From Stappia indica (lineage in GTDB: Bacteria; Pseudomonadota; Alphaproteobacteria; Rhizobiales; Stappiaceae), in assembly GCF_009789575.1 (NCBI RefSeq), contig NZ_CP046908.1, positions 4,183,001 to 4,247,000 of the forward strand: 64,000 nt of DNA. Direction: 5' to 3'. Position 1 is the first letter of the stretch; each line of letters opens with the position of its first letter. Under the pieces are notes generated by a model that was given only the letters and a program-made list of their open reading frames with translations, did no database searches and had not been told where the DNA came from. A program made the translations under genes and the position numbers. Shown piece after piece: positions 33,714 to 42,613 of the stretch.

Positions 33714-34613
33714 ATGGTCGAGCAACCGGTCGCCACAAAAATCGCCTTCATCGGCCTTGGGCGGATGGGGCTGCCGATGGCGGTCAACCTGGTCTCGGCC
33801 GGCTACCAGGTCACCGGCTACGACCGCGCGAAGGAGGCTTGCGATGCCTTCGCGGCCAAGGGCGGCGCAGCGGCGGACAGCGCCCGCGCGGCGGCAAGCG
33901 GCGCGGATGTCGTCATCACCATGCTGCCGACCTCGGCCATCGTCGCCTCCTGCCTCATTGGCGAGGAGAACGCGCTGGCGGACGCGGCGCCGGGCGCGCT
34001 GGTGATCGACATGAGCTCGTCGGTGCCCGCCGACACGCTGAAGCTCGCCGAGGAGCTGAAGGCGCGGGGCCTGGCGCTGGTCGATGCGCCGGTCTCCGGC
34101 GGCGTCGGCAAGGCCATCGACGGCACGCTGGCGATCATGGTCGGCGGCGAGGCGGGCGATGCGGCCCGCGCCGAGCCGGTGCTGAAGGCGATGGGCGACC
34201 GCATCTTCCTCGCCGGCAAGCTGGGCGCCGGCCATGTGATCAAGGTGCTGAACAACTACGTCTCGGCGGCCGGTGCGCTGGCGGCCGTGGAGGCGCTGAT
34301 CGTCGGCCGCGAATTCGGCCTCGACGAGGGCGTGATCACCGACATTCTCAACGCCTCGACGGGGCGGAACAACACGACCGAGAACAAGGTCAAGAAGTTC
34401 ATCCTGTCGGGCGCCTTCAACTCCGGCTTCGATCTGGCGCTGATGTCCAAGGATATCGGCATCGCGGCGGGGCTTGCCGGCGATCTCGGCCTCGACATGA
34501 AGCTGCTTTCGCGCACCTCGCAGGAGTGGAACGCGGCAACGGACGAGCTGCCGGCCGGCGCCGACCACACCGAGATCTACCGCTATGTCGACGGCGGCTC
34601 GCGCCTTGGCTGA
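33714..34613 (+). CDS. Beta-hydroxyacid dehydrogenase (3-hydroxyisobutyrate/tartronate semialdehyde family)
   Basis: 299 residues from ATG 33714 (GGAG upstream). Rossmann motif IAFIGLGRMGLPMAVNL, substrate motif LVDAPVSGGVGKAIDGTLAIMVGG, catalytic Lys region GAGHVIKVLNNYVSAAG. It oxidises a hydroxyacid to a semialdehyde or the reverse, using NAD(P). It is the first gene of a GntR-controlled operon that ends in a semialdehyde dehydrogenase. A second, more distant paralogue lies at 24305. The exact hydroxyacid is unknown. Confidence 0.9.
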   Translation: MVEQPVATKIAFIGLGRMGLPMAVNLVSAGYQVTGYDRAKEACDAFAAKGGAAADSARAAASGADVVITMLPTSAIVASCLIGEENALADAAPGALVIDMSSSVPADTLKLAEELKARGLALVDAPVSGGVGKAIDGTLAIMVGGEAGDAARAEPVLKAMGDRIFLAGKLGAGHVIKVLNNYVSAAGALAAVEALIVGREFGLDEGVITDILNASTGRNNTTENKVKKFILSGAFNSGFDLALMSKDIGIAAGLAGDLGLDMKLLSRTSQEWNAATDELPAGADHTEIYRYVDGGSRLG

Positions 34614-35862
34614 CCTGCTCGCCACCCTTGTCGGCCGGCTGCAGGCCGCCTCCGGCGATCCGGAGCTGACGCGACTGTCGCCGGGCCTCGCCGTGGCGCT
34701 GGCGATCCGTGCGGGCGGTGCGCGCGCCGTGCTGCGGATCGAGGCGGGCAGGGTGGAGCCGGCGGGCGCGGACGCGTCTGCCGATATCGAGATGCATCTG
34801 GGCGAGGGCGTGCTGGAGAAGATGCTTCAGGTGCCGCCGCCGCCGCGCCACCAGGGCTTCACGGCGCTGCAGATCGCCAATCCGGATGTCGAGGTGACGG
34901 GCGATGCGCTGGGGCTTGCCAGGGCACGCGCCGCGCTGGAACGGCTGTTCGAGATGGCGCTCGCCGCCCCCGAGCTCGCCGCGCCGGAGCGCAGCCGCCG
35001 CACCGACGGGATTGCCGGGCGCCGGGTGGTGCTCGCTTGCGCCGAAGGGCCGCTCGAGATCCACACCGACATTGCCGGGCGCAAGGGCGCGGTGCCGCTG
35101 GTCTTTTTGCATACGGCGGGGGCGGATGCGCGCCAGTTCGAGGCGCAGATGGCCGACAGCGCCTTGGGCGATGCCTACGAGCTGCACGCGCCGGACATGC
35201 CGTTCCACGGGCGCTCGATGCCGCCGCTTGGCTGGGACGGCGCGCCTTACACCCTGACGGCGGAGCGCTATCTCGACTGGGTGCGGGCCTATCTGGCGCA
35301 GGTCGTCGGCCGGCCGGCGATCCTTGCCGGCTGCTCGATGGGCGCGGCGGTGACGCTGGTCTGCGCGGCCCGCGCGCCGGAGCTGCTGCGCGGCGTGCTG
35401 CCGATCGAGCCGCCCTACCGCTCCAAGGGGCGGATCAACCGGGGCCAGAACGACGTCGGCGTCCATGCCGGCCTGCACAACGGCGCCTTCGTGCGCGGGC
35501 TGATGGCACCGACCTCGCCGGAAGGCTATCGCCGCCGCGCCGCCTGGATCTACTCGCAAGGGGCGCCGGGCGTCTATCAGGCGGATCTCGGCTTCTACTC
35601 GCTGGAATTCGACGGCGAGGAGATCGCCCCGATGGTCGATGCCGCCCGCCTGCCGGTGGTGCTGCTGTCGGGCGCCTACGACTACTCGGCAACGCCACAG
35701 GACGGTGCGCGGCTCTGCGCGCTGATGCCGGGCGCGCGCCAGATCGTCATGCCCGATCTCGGCCATTTCCCGATGACCGAACATCCCGACCTTTTCGCCG
35801 GCTACCTGGATCAGGCGCTGGCGCTTCTCGCCGCCGGACCCGGCGCCCCCTCTCACTCGTGA
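34585..35862 (+). CDS. SCP2-like domain fused to an alpha/beta hydrolase
   Basis: 425 residues. Residues 1-130 resemble a sterol-carrier-protein-2-type hydrophobic binding domain (AGRVEPAGADASADIEMHL, then ANPDVEVTGD). Residues 145-415 are an alpha/beta hydrolase: oxyanion region FLHTAGADARQF, nucleophile Ser251 in AGCSMGAA, Asp in SGAYDYSATP and His in LGHFPMTEHP. The fusion suggests hydrolysis of a lipophilic ester, lactone or thioester. The ATG overlaps the upstream gene by 29 bases; a TTG at 34606 is an alternative start. Confidence 0.8.
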   Translation: MSTAARALADLLATLVGRLQAASGDPELTRLSPGLAVALAIRAGGARAVLRIEAGRVEPAGADASADIEMHLGEGVLEKMLQVPPPPRHQGFTALQIANPDVEVTGDALGLARARAALERLFEMALAAPELAAPERSRRTDGIAGRRVVLACAEGPLEIHTDIAGRKGAVPLVFLHTAGADARQFEAQMADSALGDAYELHAPDMPFHGRSMPPLGWDGAPYTLTAERYLDWVRAYLAQVVGRPAILAGCSMGAAVTLVCAARAPELLRGVLPIEPPYRSKGRINRGQNDVGVHAGLHNGAFVRGLMAPTSPEGYRRRAAWIYSQGAPGVYQADLGFYSLEFDGEEIAPMVDAARLPVVLLSGAYDYSATPQDGARLCALMPGARQIVMPDLGHFPMTEHPDLFAGYLDQALALLAAGPGAPSHS

Positions 35863-35881
35863 GCAACTGAAGGAAGCAACG

Positions 35882-36292
35882 ATGACCACCAAGACCATGC
35901 GCCCCGACGGCACGCCGGCCGGCGAGCGCTTCGAGGCCGGCCTCAAGACCCGCCGCGAGGTGCTGGGCGACGACTACGTGAACGCCTCCGTCAACAAGGC
36001 GACCGACTACAACTGGCCGATGCAGCAGCTCGTCACCGAATACTGCTGGGGCGATGTGTGGAACCGCGAGGGCCTCGGCCGCCGCGAGCGCTCGATCCTC
36101 AACCTCGGCATGATCTCGGCGCTCGGCCGCAGCCACGAGCTGCGCCTGCATGTGCGCGGCGCGATCAACAACGGTCTCACCAAGGAAGAGATCCGCGAGA
36201 TCATGCTGCAGGTCGCCATCTATTGCGGCGTTCCGGCGGGCATCGACAGCTTCCGCACGGCCCAGGAAGTCTTCGACGAAATGGGCATCTGA
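35882..36292 (+). CDS. Carboxymuconolactone decarboxylase-family protein
   Basis: 136 residues. The CMD helical core is clear: CWGDVWNREGLGRRERSILN, the LHVRGAINNGLTKEEIREI helix and the YCGVPAGIDSFRTAQEVF end. It resembles gamma-carboxymuconolactone decarboxylase (PcaC) in length and lacks the CxxC pair of AhpD peroxidases. In this operon a lactone or related intermediate decarboxylation is a reasonable inference. It starts 19 bp after the hydrolase gene. Confidence 0.87.
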   Translation: MTTKTMRPDGTPAGERFEAGLKTRREVLGDDYVNASVNKATDYNWPMQQLVTEYCWGDVWNREGLGRRERSILNLGMISALGRSHELRLHVRGAINNGLTKEEIREIMLQVAIYCGVPAGIDSFRTAQEVFDEMGI

Positions 36293-36302
36293 ACTGCGCA
36301 GC

Positions 36303-36322
36303 GCCCGGAGCGATATCCGGGC
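36303..36322 (+). other. Stem-loop between CMD-family and SBP genes
   Basis: GCCCGGA-N6-TCCGGGC, a perfect 7 bp hairpin just upstream of the binding-protein ribosome site. No T run follows; likely a transcript-processing element. Confidence 0.4.
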
Positions 36323-36346
36323 AAACACCCCTGGGAGGAACTCAAC

Positions 36347-37576
36347 ATGACCAAAGACACGTCCAAGTCCGCGTTCAGCCTGTCGCGTCGCCAGATGCTG
36401 GCGGCCGGTGCCGCAACGGCGCTGACCATGCCGTTCTACGCGCGCCGCGGCTTTGCCGCCGACACGATCAATGTCGGCGTGATCCAGCCGCTGTCGGGCG
36501 CCAATGCCCAGTTCGGCATCAACTCGCGCAACGGCATCCAGCTGGTCGCCGACGAGATCAATGCCGCCGGCGGCATCAAGTCGATGGGCGGGGCGAAGAT
36601 CAACCTGATCATCTCCGACGCGACGTCCAACCCGACGCAGGCCGCAACCGTGGCGCAGCGCATGATGTCGCAGGACGGCGTGTGCGCGGTGCTGGGCGCC
36701 TTCGCCTCGTCGCTGACGCTGGCGATCTCCGAGGTGACCGAGCGCCGCGGCGTGCCGCTGCTCACCATGTCCTTCTCGGACCAGGTGACGGGCCGCGGCT
36801 TCCGCAACATCTTCCAGGTGGTCTCCAAGGCCTCGCAGCTGGGCTCGGCGACGATCACCCACACGCTGGATCTGGCCCGCAAGGCCGGCGACGAGATCAC
36901 CAAGATCGCCATCATGTACGAGGACACCGCCTACGGCACCTCGCAGGCCGGCGGCCTGCGCGCCGCGGCGGAGGCCAACGGCATCGAGGTGGTGATGGAC
37001 GAGGCCTATCCGCTGGGCATCACCGACGTGTCGCCGCTGATCAACCAGCTGCGCCGCACCGAGGCCCAGGCCGTGTTCCCGGTCTCCTACCTGAACGACA
37101 GCCTGCTGATCATCCGCAACATGCGCCAGCAGGGCATCAACCTGCCGACCATCGGCGGCGCGGCCGGCTACATCATCCCGGACTTCCGCAACGGTCTCGG
37201 GGAACTGGCCGACGACGTGCTGTCGATCTCGCCGGCGGCCTACGACCAGGCACCGGAGTTCACCGAGCGGTTCCGCGAGCGTTTCGGCTACTTCATGGTG
37301 CACGAGGCGCAGGAGCACGCGGCCTGCATGGGCGTCCTCGCCTCGGCGCTGGAGAAGGCCGGCAACGCCGACCCGCGCCAGCTGCGCGACGTCATCGCCG
37401 CCGAGACCTTCGACGAGGGTTGGGCCACCGTCATGTCGGGCGGCAAGATCAAGTTCGACGAGACCGGCCTCAACATCCACGCGGTGCCGATGATGGTGCA
37501 GTGGCGCGGCGACGAGCTGGTGACCGTCGCCCCGGCGGACTACGCCAAGGCCGAGGCCGTCTGGCACAGCCTCTGA
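36347..37576 (+). CDS. LIV-type ABC transporter substrate-binding protein
   Basis: 409 residues with a twin-arginine-like signal (SLSRRQMLAAGAATALTMPF) and cleavage near residue 37 (GFAAD). The mature protein has the type I periplasmic-binding fold of the LivJ/Peripla_BP_6 family (INVGVIQPLSGANAQFGI, DEINAAGGI). Members bind branched-chain amino acids, but catabolic operons often carry versions for aromatic acids, amides or short acids. Here the ligand is probably the compound the operon degrades. Tat export of a binding protein is common in this family in alphaproteobacteria. Confidence 0.9.
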   Translation: MTKDTSKSAFSLSRRQMLAAGAATALTMPFYARRGFAADTINVGVIQPLSGANAQFGINSRNGIQLVADEINAAGGIKSMGGAKINLIISDATSNPTQAATVAQRMMSQDGVCAVLGAFASSLTLAISEVTERRGVPLLTMSFSDQVTGRGFRNIFQVVSKASQLGSATITHTLDLARKAGDEITKIAIMYEDTAYGTSQAGGLRAAAEANGIEVVMDEAYPLGITDVSPLINQLRRTEAQAVFPVSYLNDSLLIIRNMRQQGINLPTIGGAAGYIIPDFRNGLGELADDVLSISPAAYDQAPEFTERFRERFGYFMVHEAQEHAACMGVLASALEKAGNADPRQLRDVIAAETFDEGWATVMSGGKIKFDETGLNIHAVPMMVQWRGDELVTVAPADYAKAEAVWHSL

Positions 37577-37613
37577 TCCCGACATCACGCCCCCGCTGAG
37601 GGGCTGCCAGGCT

Positions 37614-37641
37614 GCCGGGAGGGCTTCATCGCCCTCCCGGC
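37614..37641 (+). other. Stem-loop between SBP and permease genes
   Basis: A perfect 11 bp stem (GCCGGGAGGGC, six-base loop, GCCCTCCCGGC) without a T run. Such hairpins after binding-protein genes often protect the upstream mRNA and raise the ratio of binding protein to permease. Confidence 0.65.
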
Positions 37642-37659
37642 GAACCTTGTGAGGGGACA

Positions 37660-38550
37660 ATGGAATACCTCATCATCCTGCTTCAGACCCTGCTCGACGG
37701 GATCATGATCGGCGGCGTCTACGCGGTGCTGGCGATCGGCCTCAGCCTCGTCTTCGGCGTCATGCACATCGTCAACTTCGCCCATGCGGAATTCATGATG
37801 ATCGGCATGTTCATCGGCTGGGCATGCTGGCACTTCTTCGGCCTCGACCCGATGCTCGGCGCCTTCATCGCGCTGGCGGTGACCTTCTGCTTCGGCATGG
37901 TGCTGCAGCGCGTGCTGATCCGCCCGGTGCTCGGCGCGCCGCAGGTCGCGCAGATCTTCCTGACCGTCGGCATGCTCTTCGCGCTGGAAAACGCCGCGCT
38001 GATGATCATGGGCGCGGAATACCGCTCGGTGACGACGCCGTACCAGACCCAGTCGCTGACGCTGTTCTCCTACGGCAGCGAGCGCTTGCTGGTGGGCATG
38101 GACAAGCTCTACGCCTTCCTGATGGCCCTGCTGTCGGGCAGCGCGGTGTGGCTGTTCCTCAACAAGACCCGCTTCGGCGCGGCCATGCGCGCGACCTCGC
38201 AGGACCCGATGGCGGCCAAGCTGATGGGCGTCAACACGGACCTGATGTATTCGGTCGCCTTCGGCCTCGGCGTCGGCACCACCGCCTTCGGCGGCTCGGT
38301 CGTGCTGCCCTACATCACCGCCTCGCCGGCGGTCGGCTCGGGCTATGCGGTGCTGCTGTTCACGGTGGTGGTGCTCGGCGGCCTCGGCTCGGTGACCGGG
38401 GCGATCATCGGCGGCATCGCCGTCGGCGTCATCCAGTCCTTCTCCGCCCTGTTCATGCCGATCCAGCTGCAGAACCTCGCCCTGTTCGTGGTGTTCATCC
38501 TCGTGCTGGCGCTCCGGCCGGAAGGCATCGTCGCCCGGAGGCGTTCATGA
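37660..38550 (+). CDS. livH: LIV-type ABC transporter permease LivH
   Basis: 296 residues, about eight membrane helices. Family landmarks GIMIGGVYAVLAIGLSLVFGV, MHIVNFAHAEFMM and the cytoplasmic RATSQDPMAAKLMGVN loop are present. It forms the channel with LivM. Its stop overlaps the next start (ATGA). Confidence 0.94.
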   Translation: MEYLIILLQTLLDGIMIGGVYAVLAIGLSLVFGVMHIVNFAHAEFMMIGMFIGWACWHFFGLDPMLGAFIALAVTFCFGMVLQRVLIRPVLGAPQVAQIFLTVGMLFALENAALMIMGAEYRSVTTPYQTQSLTLFSYGSERLLVGMDKLYAFLMALLSGSAVWLFLNKTRFGAAMRATSQDPMAAKLMGVNTDLMYSVAFGLGVGTTAFGGSVVLPYITASPAVGSGYAVLLFTVVVLGGLGSVTGAIIGGIAVGVIQSFSALFMPIQLQNLALFVVFILVLALRPEGIVARRRS

Positions 38551-39536
38551 CCCGCTCCAACACGCTTTCCATCGCGCTCCCGGCGCTGGTGGTCCTGGCG
38601 CTGATCATTGCCCCTCTCGGGCTCGATCCCTTCGGCTACACGCTGCGCATCCTGTGCCTGATGCTGCTGTTCTGCGCGATGGGCCAGGCCTGGAACATCG
38701 TCGGCGGCCTCGCCAACCAGATCTCGCTCGGCCATGCCGCCTATTTCGGCATCGGCGCCTACAGCTCGACGATCCTGTTCGGCTCGCTCGGCGTCTCGCC
38801 GCTGATCGGCGTGTTCGTCGGCATGTTCCTGGCGGCGATCTTCGCCCTGGTGCTGTCGCTGCCGACGCTGAGGCTCAAGGGCCACTACTTCGCGCTGGCA
38901 ACGCTTGCCGCCGGCGAGGTCGCCCGCGTCGTCGCCAACTCCTGGACCAGCCTGACGGGCGGCCCGGTCGGCATCTCGGTGCCCTACCGCCCCGATGCCG
39001 GCTTCTGGGCGCTGCAGTTCCAGACCGTGCTGCCGAACTACTACCTGTTCCTCGGCGCGATGGTCCTGGTGTCGCTGGTGTTCTGGCTGGTCCAGACCTC
39101 GGCCTTCGGCTACCGGCTGCGCGCGATCAAGGAGAACGAGACGGCGGCCGAGGTGATCGGCGTCAACACCTACCGGGTGAAGCTGCATGCCTCGATCCTG
39201 TCGGCGGTGCTGACCGCGATGCTCGGCACGCTCTACGCCCAGTTCCAGTTCTTCTTCGATCCCGACACGATCTTCGGCGTGGCGACGATCTCGGTGAAGA
39301 TGGCGCTGATCGTGATCCTGGGCGGAGCCGGCCGGCTCTACGGTCCCTGGGTCGGGGCGGCGGTGATCATCCCGCTGGAAGAGATGGCCAACTCCTATCT
39401 CGGCAACTCCATCGCCGGCCTGTCGCAATTCGCCTACGGCGTGCTGCTGATCGTGGTGATCCTGCTCAACCCGCGCGGCCTGATCTCGCTGTTCGAGTCC
39501 CTGCGCGACCGGCTCAAGGGGAGGCAGCGCGCATGA
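38547..39536 (+). CDS. livM: LIV-type ABC transporter permease LivM
   Basis: 329 residues from the ATG that overlaps the livH stop. Shows GLANQISLGHAAYFGIGAYS and LRAIKENETAAEVIGVN, the coupling-helix region typical of LivM. It pairs with LivH. The stop overlaps the livG start by four bases, so the transporter genes are translationally coupled throughout. Confidence 0.94.
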   Translation: MTRSNTLSIALPALVVLALIIAPLGLDPFGYTLRILCLMLLFCAMGQAWNIVGGLANQISLGHAAYFGIGAYSSTILFGSLGVSPLIGVFVGMFLAAIFALVLSLPTLRLKGHYFALATLAAGEVARVVANSWTSLTGGPVGISVPYRPDAGFWALQFQTVLPNYYLFLGAMVLVSLVFWLVQTSAFGYRLRAIKENETAAEVIGVNTYRVKLHASILSAVLTAMLGTLYAQFQFFFDPDTIFGVATISVKMALIVILGGAGRLYGPWVGAAVIIPLEEMANSYLGNSIAGLSQFAYGVLLIVVILLNPRGLISLFESLRDRLKGRQRA

Positions 39537-40273
39537 GCGGCCATCTTCTGGAAGTGCGGAACGTCACCCGGCGCTTCGGCGGCCTGGTGGCCAATTCCGA
39601 CGTCACCTTCACCGTCTCGCCGGGCGAGATCATCGGCCTGATCGGCCCCAACGGCGCGGGCAAGACGACGCTGTTCAACGTGCTGGTGGGCATCTATCCG
39701 CCGAGCGCGGGCGAGGTGATCTTCGACGGCAAGAGCATCGGCGGGATGAAGCCGCACCAGATCGCCAAGGCCGGGCTGACCAAGACGTTCCAGAACGTCG
39801 CGCTGTTCGGCGAAACCTCCGTGCTCGACAATGTCGTGACCGGCGGGCTGGTCAACCGCAGCCTGACGGATGCGCGCCGCTTTGCGGCCGAGTGCCTGGA
39901 GCGGGTCGGCATCGGTGCCATCGCCGGCAAGAAGGCGGGCGACCTGTCCTTCCCCGAGCGTGCCCGCGTCGAGGTGGCCCGTGCCCTGTGCACCTCGCCC
40001 AAGCTCCTGCTGCTGGACGAGGTGATGGCGGCGCTGACGCCGGCGGAGATGGAGGAGGTCATCGAGCTCGTGCGCTCCCTGCGCGACGAGGGCATGACCT
40101 TCATCGTCGTCGAGCACCACATGAAGGCGGTGATGAAGCTGTGCGAGCGGCTGATCGTGCTGAACTTCGGCGAGATGATCGCCGACGGCACGCCGGAGGA
40201 GATCGCCGGCAACCGCAAGGTGCTGGACGCCTATCTCGGCGCCAATTTCTCGACGCAAGGGGAGGGCCACTGA
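39533..40273 (+). CDS. livG: LIV-type ABC transporter ATPase LivG
   Basis: 246 residues. Walker A GPNGAGKTT, LivG-typical GLTKTFQNVALF, and Walker B LLLLDEVMAAL. The signature is the variant LSFPERARVEVARAL in place of LSGG, a change often seen in transport systems of catabolic operons. Overlaps livF by one base (TGATG). Confidence 0.93.
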   Translation: MSGHLLEVRNVTRRFGGLVANSDVTFTVSPGEIIGLIGPNGAGKTTLFNVLVGIYPPSAGEVIFDGKSIGGMKPHQIAKAGLTKTFQNVALFGETSVLDNVVTGGLVNRSLTDARRFAAECLERVGIGAIAGKKAGDLSFPERARVEVARALCTSPKLLLLDEVMAALTPAEMEEVIELVRSLRDEGMTFIVVEHHMKAVMKLCERLIVLNFGEMIADGTPEEIAGNRKVLDAYLGANFSTQGEGH

Positions 40274-41007
40274 TGCCGGCCTCAGCCAAAGACAAGGACG
40301 TCCTGCTGGACATCGGCGAGCTGACCGCCGGCTACGGCGCCCAGCCGGTCCTGCACGGCATCTCGCTGCATGTGGTGCGCCACGAGTTCGTTGCCGTGAT
40401 CGGCGCCAACACCGCCGGCAAGAGCACGCTTTTGCGCGCGATCTCGGGCCTTCTGCCGCAGTGCAAGGGCCGCATCGCCTTCGACGGCAAGGACCTGACC
40501 AAGCTGAAGGCGCACGAGATCGCCGGGCTGGGCATTGCCCATGTCCCGGAGGGGCGCCATGTGTTCCCGGAGATGACGGTCGAGGACAATCTCCGCATGG
40601 GAGCCTATGCGCGTGCCGACCAGGCGGCGACGCAGCAGGCGCTGGAGCGGGTGTTCGAGCTGTTTCCGCGGCTGAAGGAGCGGCGGGCGCAATATGCCGG
40701 CTCCATGTCCGGCGGCGAGCAGCAGATGGTGGCGGTCGGCCGCGGCATGATGCTGGAGCCCAAGCTGCTCATCCTCGACGAGCCGAGCCTCGGCCTTGCG
40801 CCGCTGGTCGTGGAGGAAATGCATCAGCGCTTCCTCGACATTCACCGCTCCGGCGTTACGGTGCTGCTCGTCGAGCAGAACGTCTCGCTGGCCCTGCACA
40901 GCGCGGAACGCGCCTATGTGATGTCCTCGGGCTCCATCGAGATCGAGGGCTCGGCGCGCGAGCTGCTGCACGACGACCGCATTCGCAAGGCCTATCTGGG
41001 CATCTGA
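40273..41007 (+). CDS. livF: LIV-type ABC transporter ATPase LivF
   Basis: 244 residues. Walker A is GANTAGKST (residues 44-52), in which Thr replaces the usual Gly of GANGAGKST while GxxxxGK(S/T) is kept. Signature MSGGEQQMVAVGRG, Walker B LLILDEP. Completes the importer downstream of the binding protein. The variant P-loop is not expected to abolish ATP binding. Confidence 0.93.
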   Translation: MPASAKDKDVLLDIGELTAGYGAQPVLHGISLHVVRHEFVAVIGANTAGKSTLLRAISGLLPQCKGRIAFDGKDLTKLKAHEIAGLGIAHVPEGRHVFPEMTVEDNLRMGAYARADQAATQQALERVFELFPRLKERRAQYAGSMSGGEQQMVAVGRGMMLEPKLLILDEPSLGLAPLVVEEMHQRFLDIHRSGVTVLLVEQNVSLALHSAERAYVMSSGSIEIEGSARELLHDDRIRKAYLGI

Positions 41008-41011
41008 CGGC

Positions 41012-41034
41012 GCAAGGCCCGATGCGGGCCTTGC
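41012..41034 (+). other. Stem-loop between livF and the aldehyde dehydrogenase gene
   Basis: GCAAGGCCC-GATGC-GGGCCTTGC, a perfect 9 bp hairpin with no T run, five bases after the livF stop. It could cause partial termination or stabilise the upstream message. Confidence 0.5.
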
Positions 41035-41067
41035 CCCCGCACGGATACGAAGAAAGGACGACCCCGC

Positions 41068-42534
41068 ATGGCTGAGAATCCCCTCGCCCTGAAGGACCCC
41101 GGCCTGCTGAAGACGCAGGCCTATGTGAACGGACGCTGGATCGACGGCGACAAGACCTTCCCGGTCTACAACCCGGCGACCGGCGAGCTGGTGGCAAACG
41201 TGACGGATCTCGGTCCGTCCGACGTCGCCGGCGCGGTGGATGCGGCCCATGCGGCACAGCCCGCCTGGGCCGCCAAGACCGGCAAGGAGCGCGCGGCGGT
41301 GCTGCGCCGCTGGTTCGACCTGATGGTCGAGAATGCCGACGATCTTGCCACCATCCTCACCGCCGAGATGGGCAAGCCCTTCGCCGAAGCGCGCGGCGAG
41401 ATCCTCTACGGCGCCTCGTTCATCGAGTGGTTCGCCGAGGAGGCCAAGCGCATCTACGGCGAGACGATCCCCGGCCACCAGGCCGACAAGCGCATCGTCG
41501 TCATCCGCCAGCCGGTCGGCGTCGTCGGCTCGATCACGCCGTGGAACTTCCCCAATGCGATGATCGCCCGCAAGGTGGCGCCGGCGCTGGCCGTCGGCTG
41601 TTCCTTCGTCGCCCGCCCGGCCGAGCTGACGCCGCTCTCCGCCATCGCCATGGCGGTGCTGGCCGAGCGCGCCGGGGTGCCCGCCGGCATCTTCAACGTG
41701 CTGCCCTCGTCGGATTCGGCCGGTGTCGGCCAGGAGCTCTGCGCCAATCCGAAGGTCGCCAAGATCACCTTCACCGGCTCCACCCGCGTCGGGCGGATCC
41801 TGATGAAGCAGTGCGCCGACACGATCAAGAAGATGTCGCTGGAGCTCGGCGGCAACGCGCCCTTCATCGTCTTCGACGACGCCGATGTCGATGCGGCGGT
41901 CGAGGGCGCGCTGATCGCCAAGTACCGCAACGGCGGGCAGACCTGCGTCTGCGCAAACCGCATCTACGTCCAGTCCGGCATCTACGACGCCTTCGCCGCG
42001 AAGCTGGCGGAGAAGGTGCGCGGCATGAAGATCGGCAACGGCTTCGAGGAGGGGGTGACCGTCGGTCCCCTGATCAGCGAAGCGGCGCTGAAGAAGGTCG
42101 AGGAACACGTGTCCGACGCGCTGGCCAAGGGCGCGCGGGTGCTGGAGGGCGGCGCGCGCGCCGAGCTCGGCGGCACGTTCTACCGCCCGACGGTGCTCGC
42201 CGACGTGACCAGCGACATGGCGGTGGCGCGCGAGGAGACCTTCGGTCCCGTCGCCCCGCTGTTCCGCTTCGAGGACGAGGCGGAGGCGGTGGCCATGGCC
42301 AACGACACCGAGTTCGGCCTTGCCTCCTACTTCTACAGCAAGGATCTCGCCCGGGTCTGGCGGGTGGCCGAGGCGCTGGAAAGCGGCATGGTCGGCATCA
42401 ACACCGGCCTGATCTCGACCGAGGTCGCGCCCTTCGGCGGCATCAAGCAGTCGGGCCTCGGCCGCGAGGGCTCGCGCCACGGCGTCGAGGACTATCTGGA
42501 GCTGAAGTATCTGTGCATCGGCGGCATCGGCTGA
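41068..42534 (+). CDS. gabD: NAD(P)-dependent succinate-semialdehyde dehydrogenase-like enzyme
   Basis: 488 residues of the aldehyde dehydrogenase superfamily, closest in motifs to GabD. Catalytic Cys293 is in NGGQTCVCANR and general-base Glu259 in LELGGNAPF; the cofactor motif is FTGSTRVGRIL. The typical GabD ending PFGGIKQSGLGREGS is present. It oxidises a semialdehyde to the diacid. As the last gene of the GntR-controlled operon it would finish conversion of the hydroxyacid made or oxidised by the earlier enzymes. Other short semialdehydes remain possible. Confidence 0.88.
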   Translation: MAENPLALKDPGLLKTQAYVNGRWIDGDKTFPVYNPATGELVANVTDLGPSDVAGAVDAAHAAQPAWAAKTGKERAAVLRRWFDLMVENADDLATILTAEMGKPFAEARGEILYGASFIEWFAEEAKRIYGETIPGHQADKRIVVIRQPVGVVGSITPWNFPNAMIARKVAPALAVGCSFVARPAELTPLSAIAMAVLAERAGVPAGIFNVLPSSDSAGVGQELCANPKVAKITFTGSTRVGRILMKQCADTIKKMSLELGGNAPFIVFDDADVDAAVEGALIAKYRNGGQTCVCANRIYVQSGIYDAFAAKLAEKVRGMKIGNGFEEGVTVGPLISEAALKKVEEHVSDALAKGARVLEGGARAELGGTFYRPTVLADVTSDMAVAREETFGPVAPLFRFEDEAEAVAMANDTEFGLASYFYSKDLARVWRVAEALESGMVGINTGLISTEVAPFGGIKQSGLGREGSRHGVEDYLELKYLCIGGIG

Positions 42535-42562
42535 GGCCGAAGCGCACGCAAGCAACAGGAAG

Positions 42563-42593
42563 GGCGGCCCGGCAGATGTCGGGCCGCCTTTTT
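42563..42593. terminator. Terminator after the catabolic operon
   Basis: GGCGGCCCG-N8-CGGGCCGCC, 9 bp stem, followed by five T residues. It lies between the converging gabD-like and dadA genes. Confidence 0.9.
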
Positions 42594-42613
42594 CATGTCC
42601 GCCGGGCTGACGC

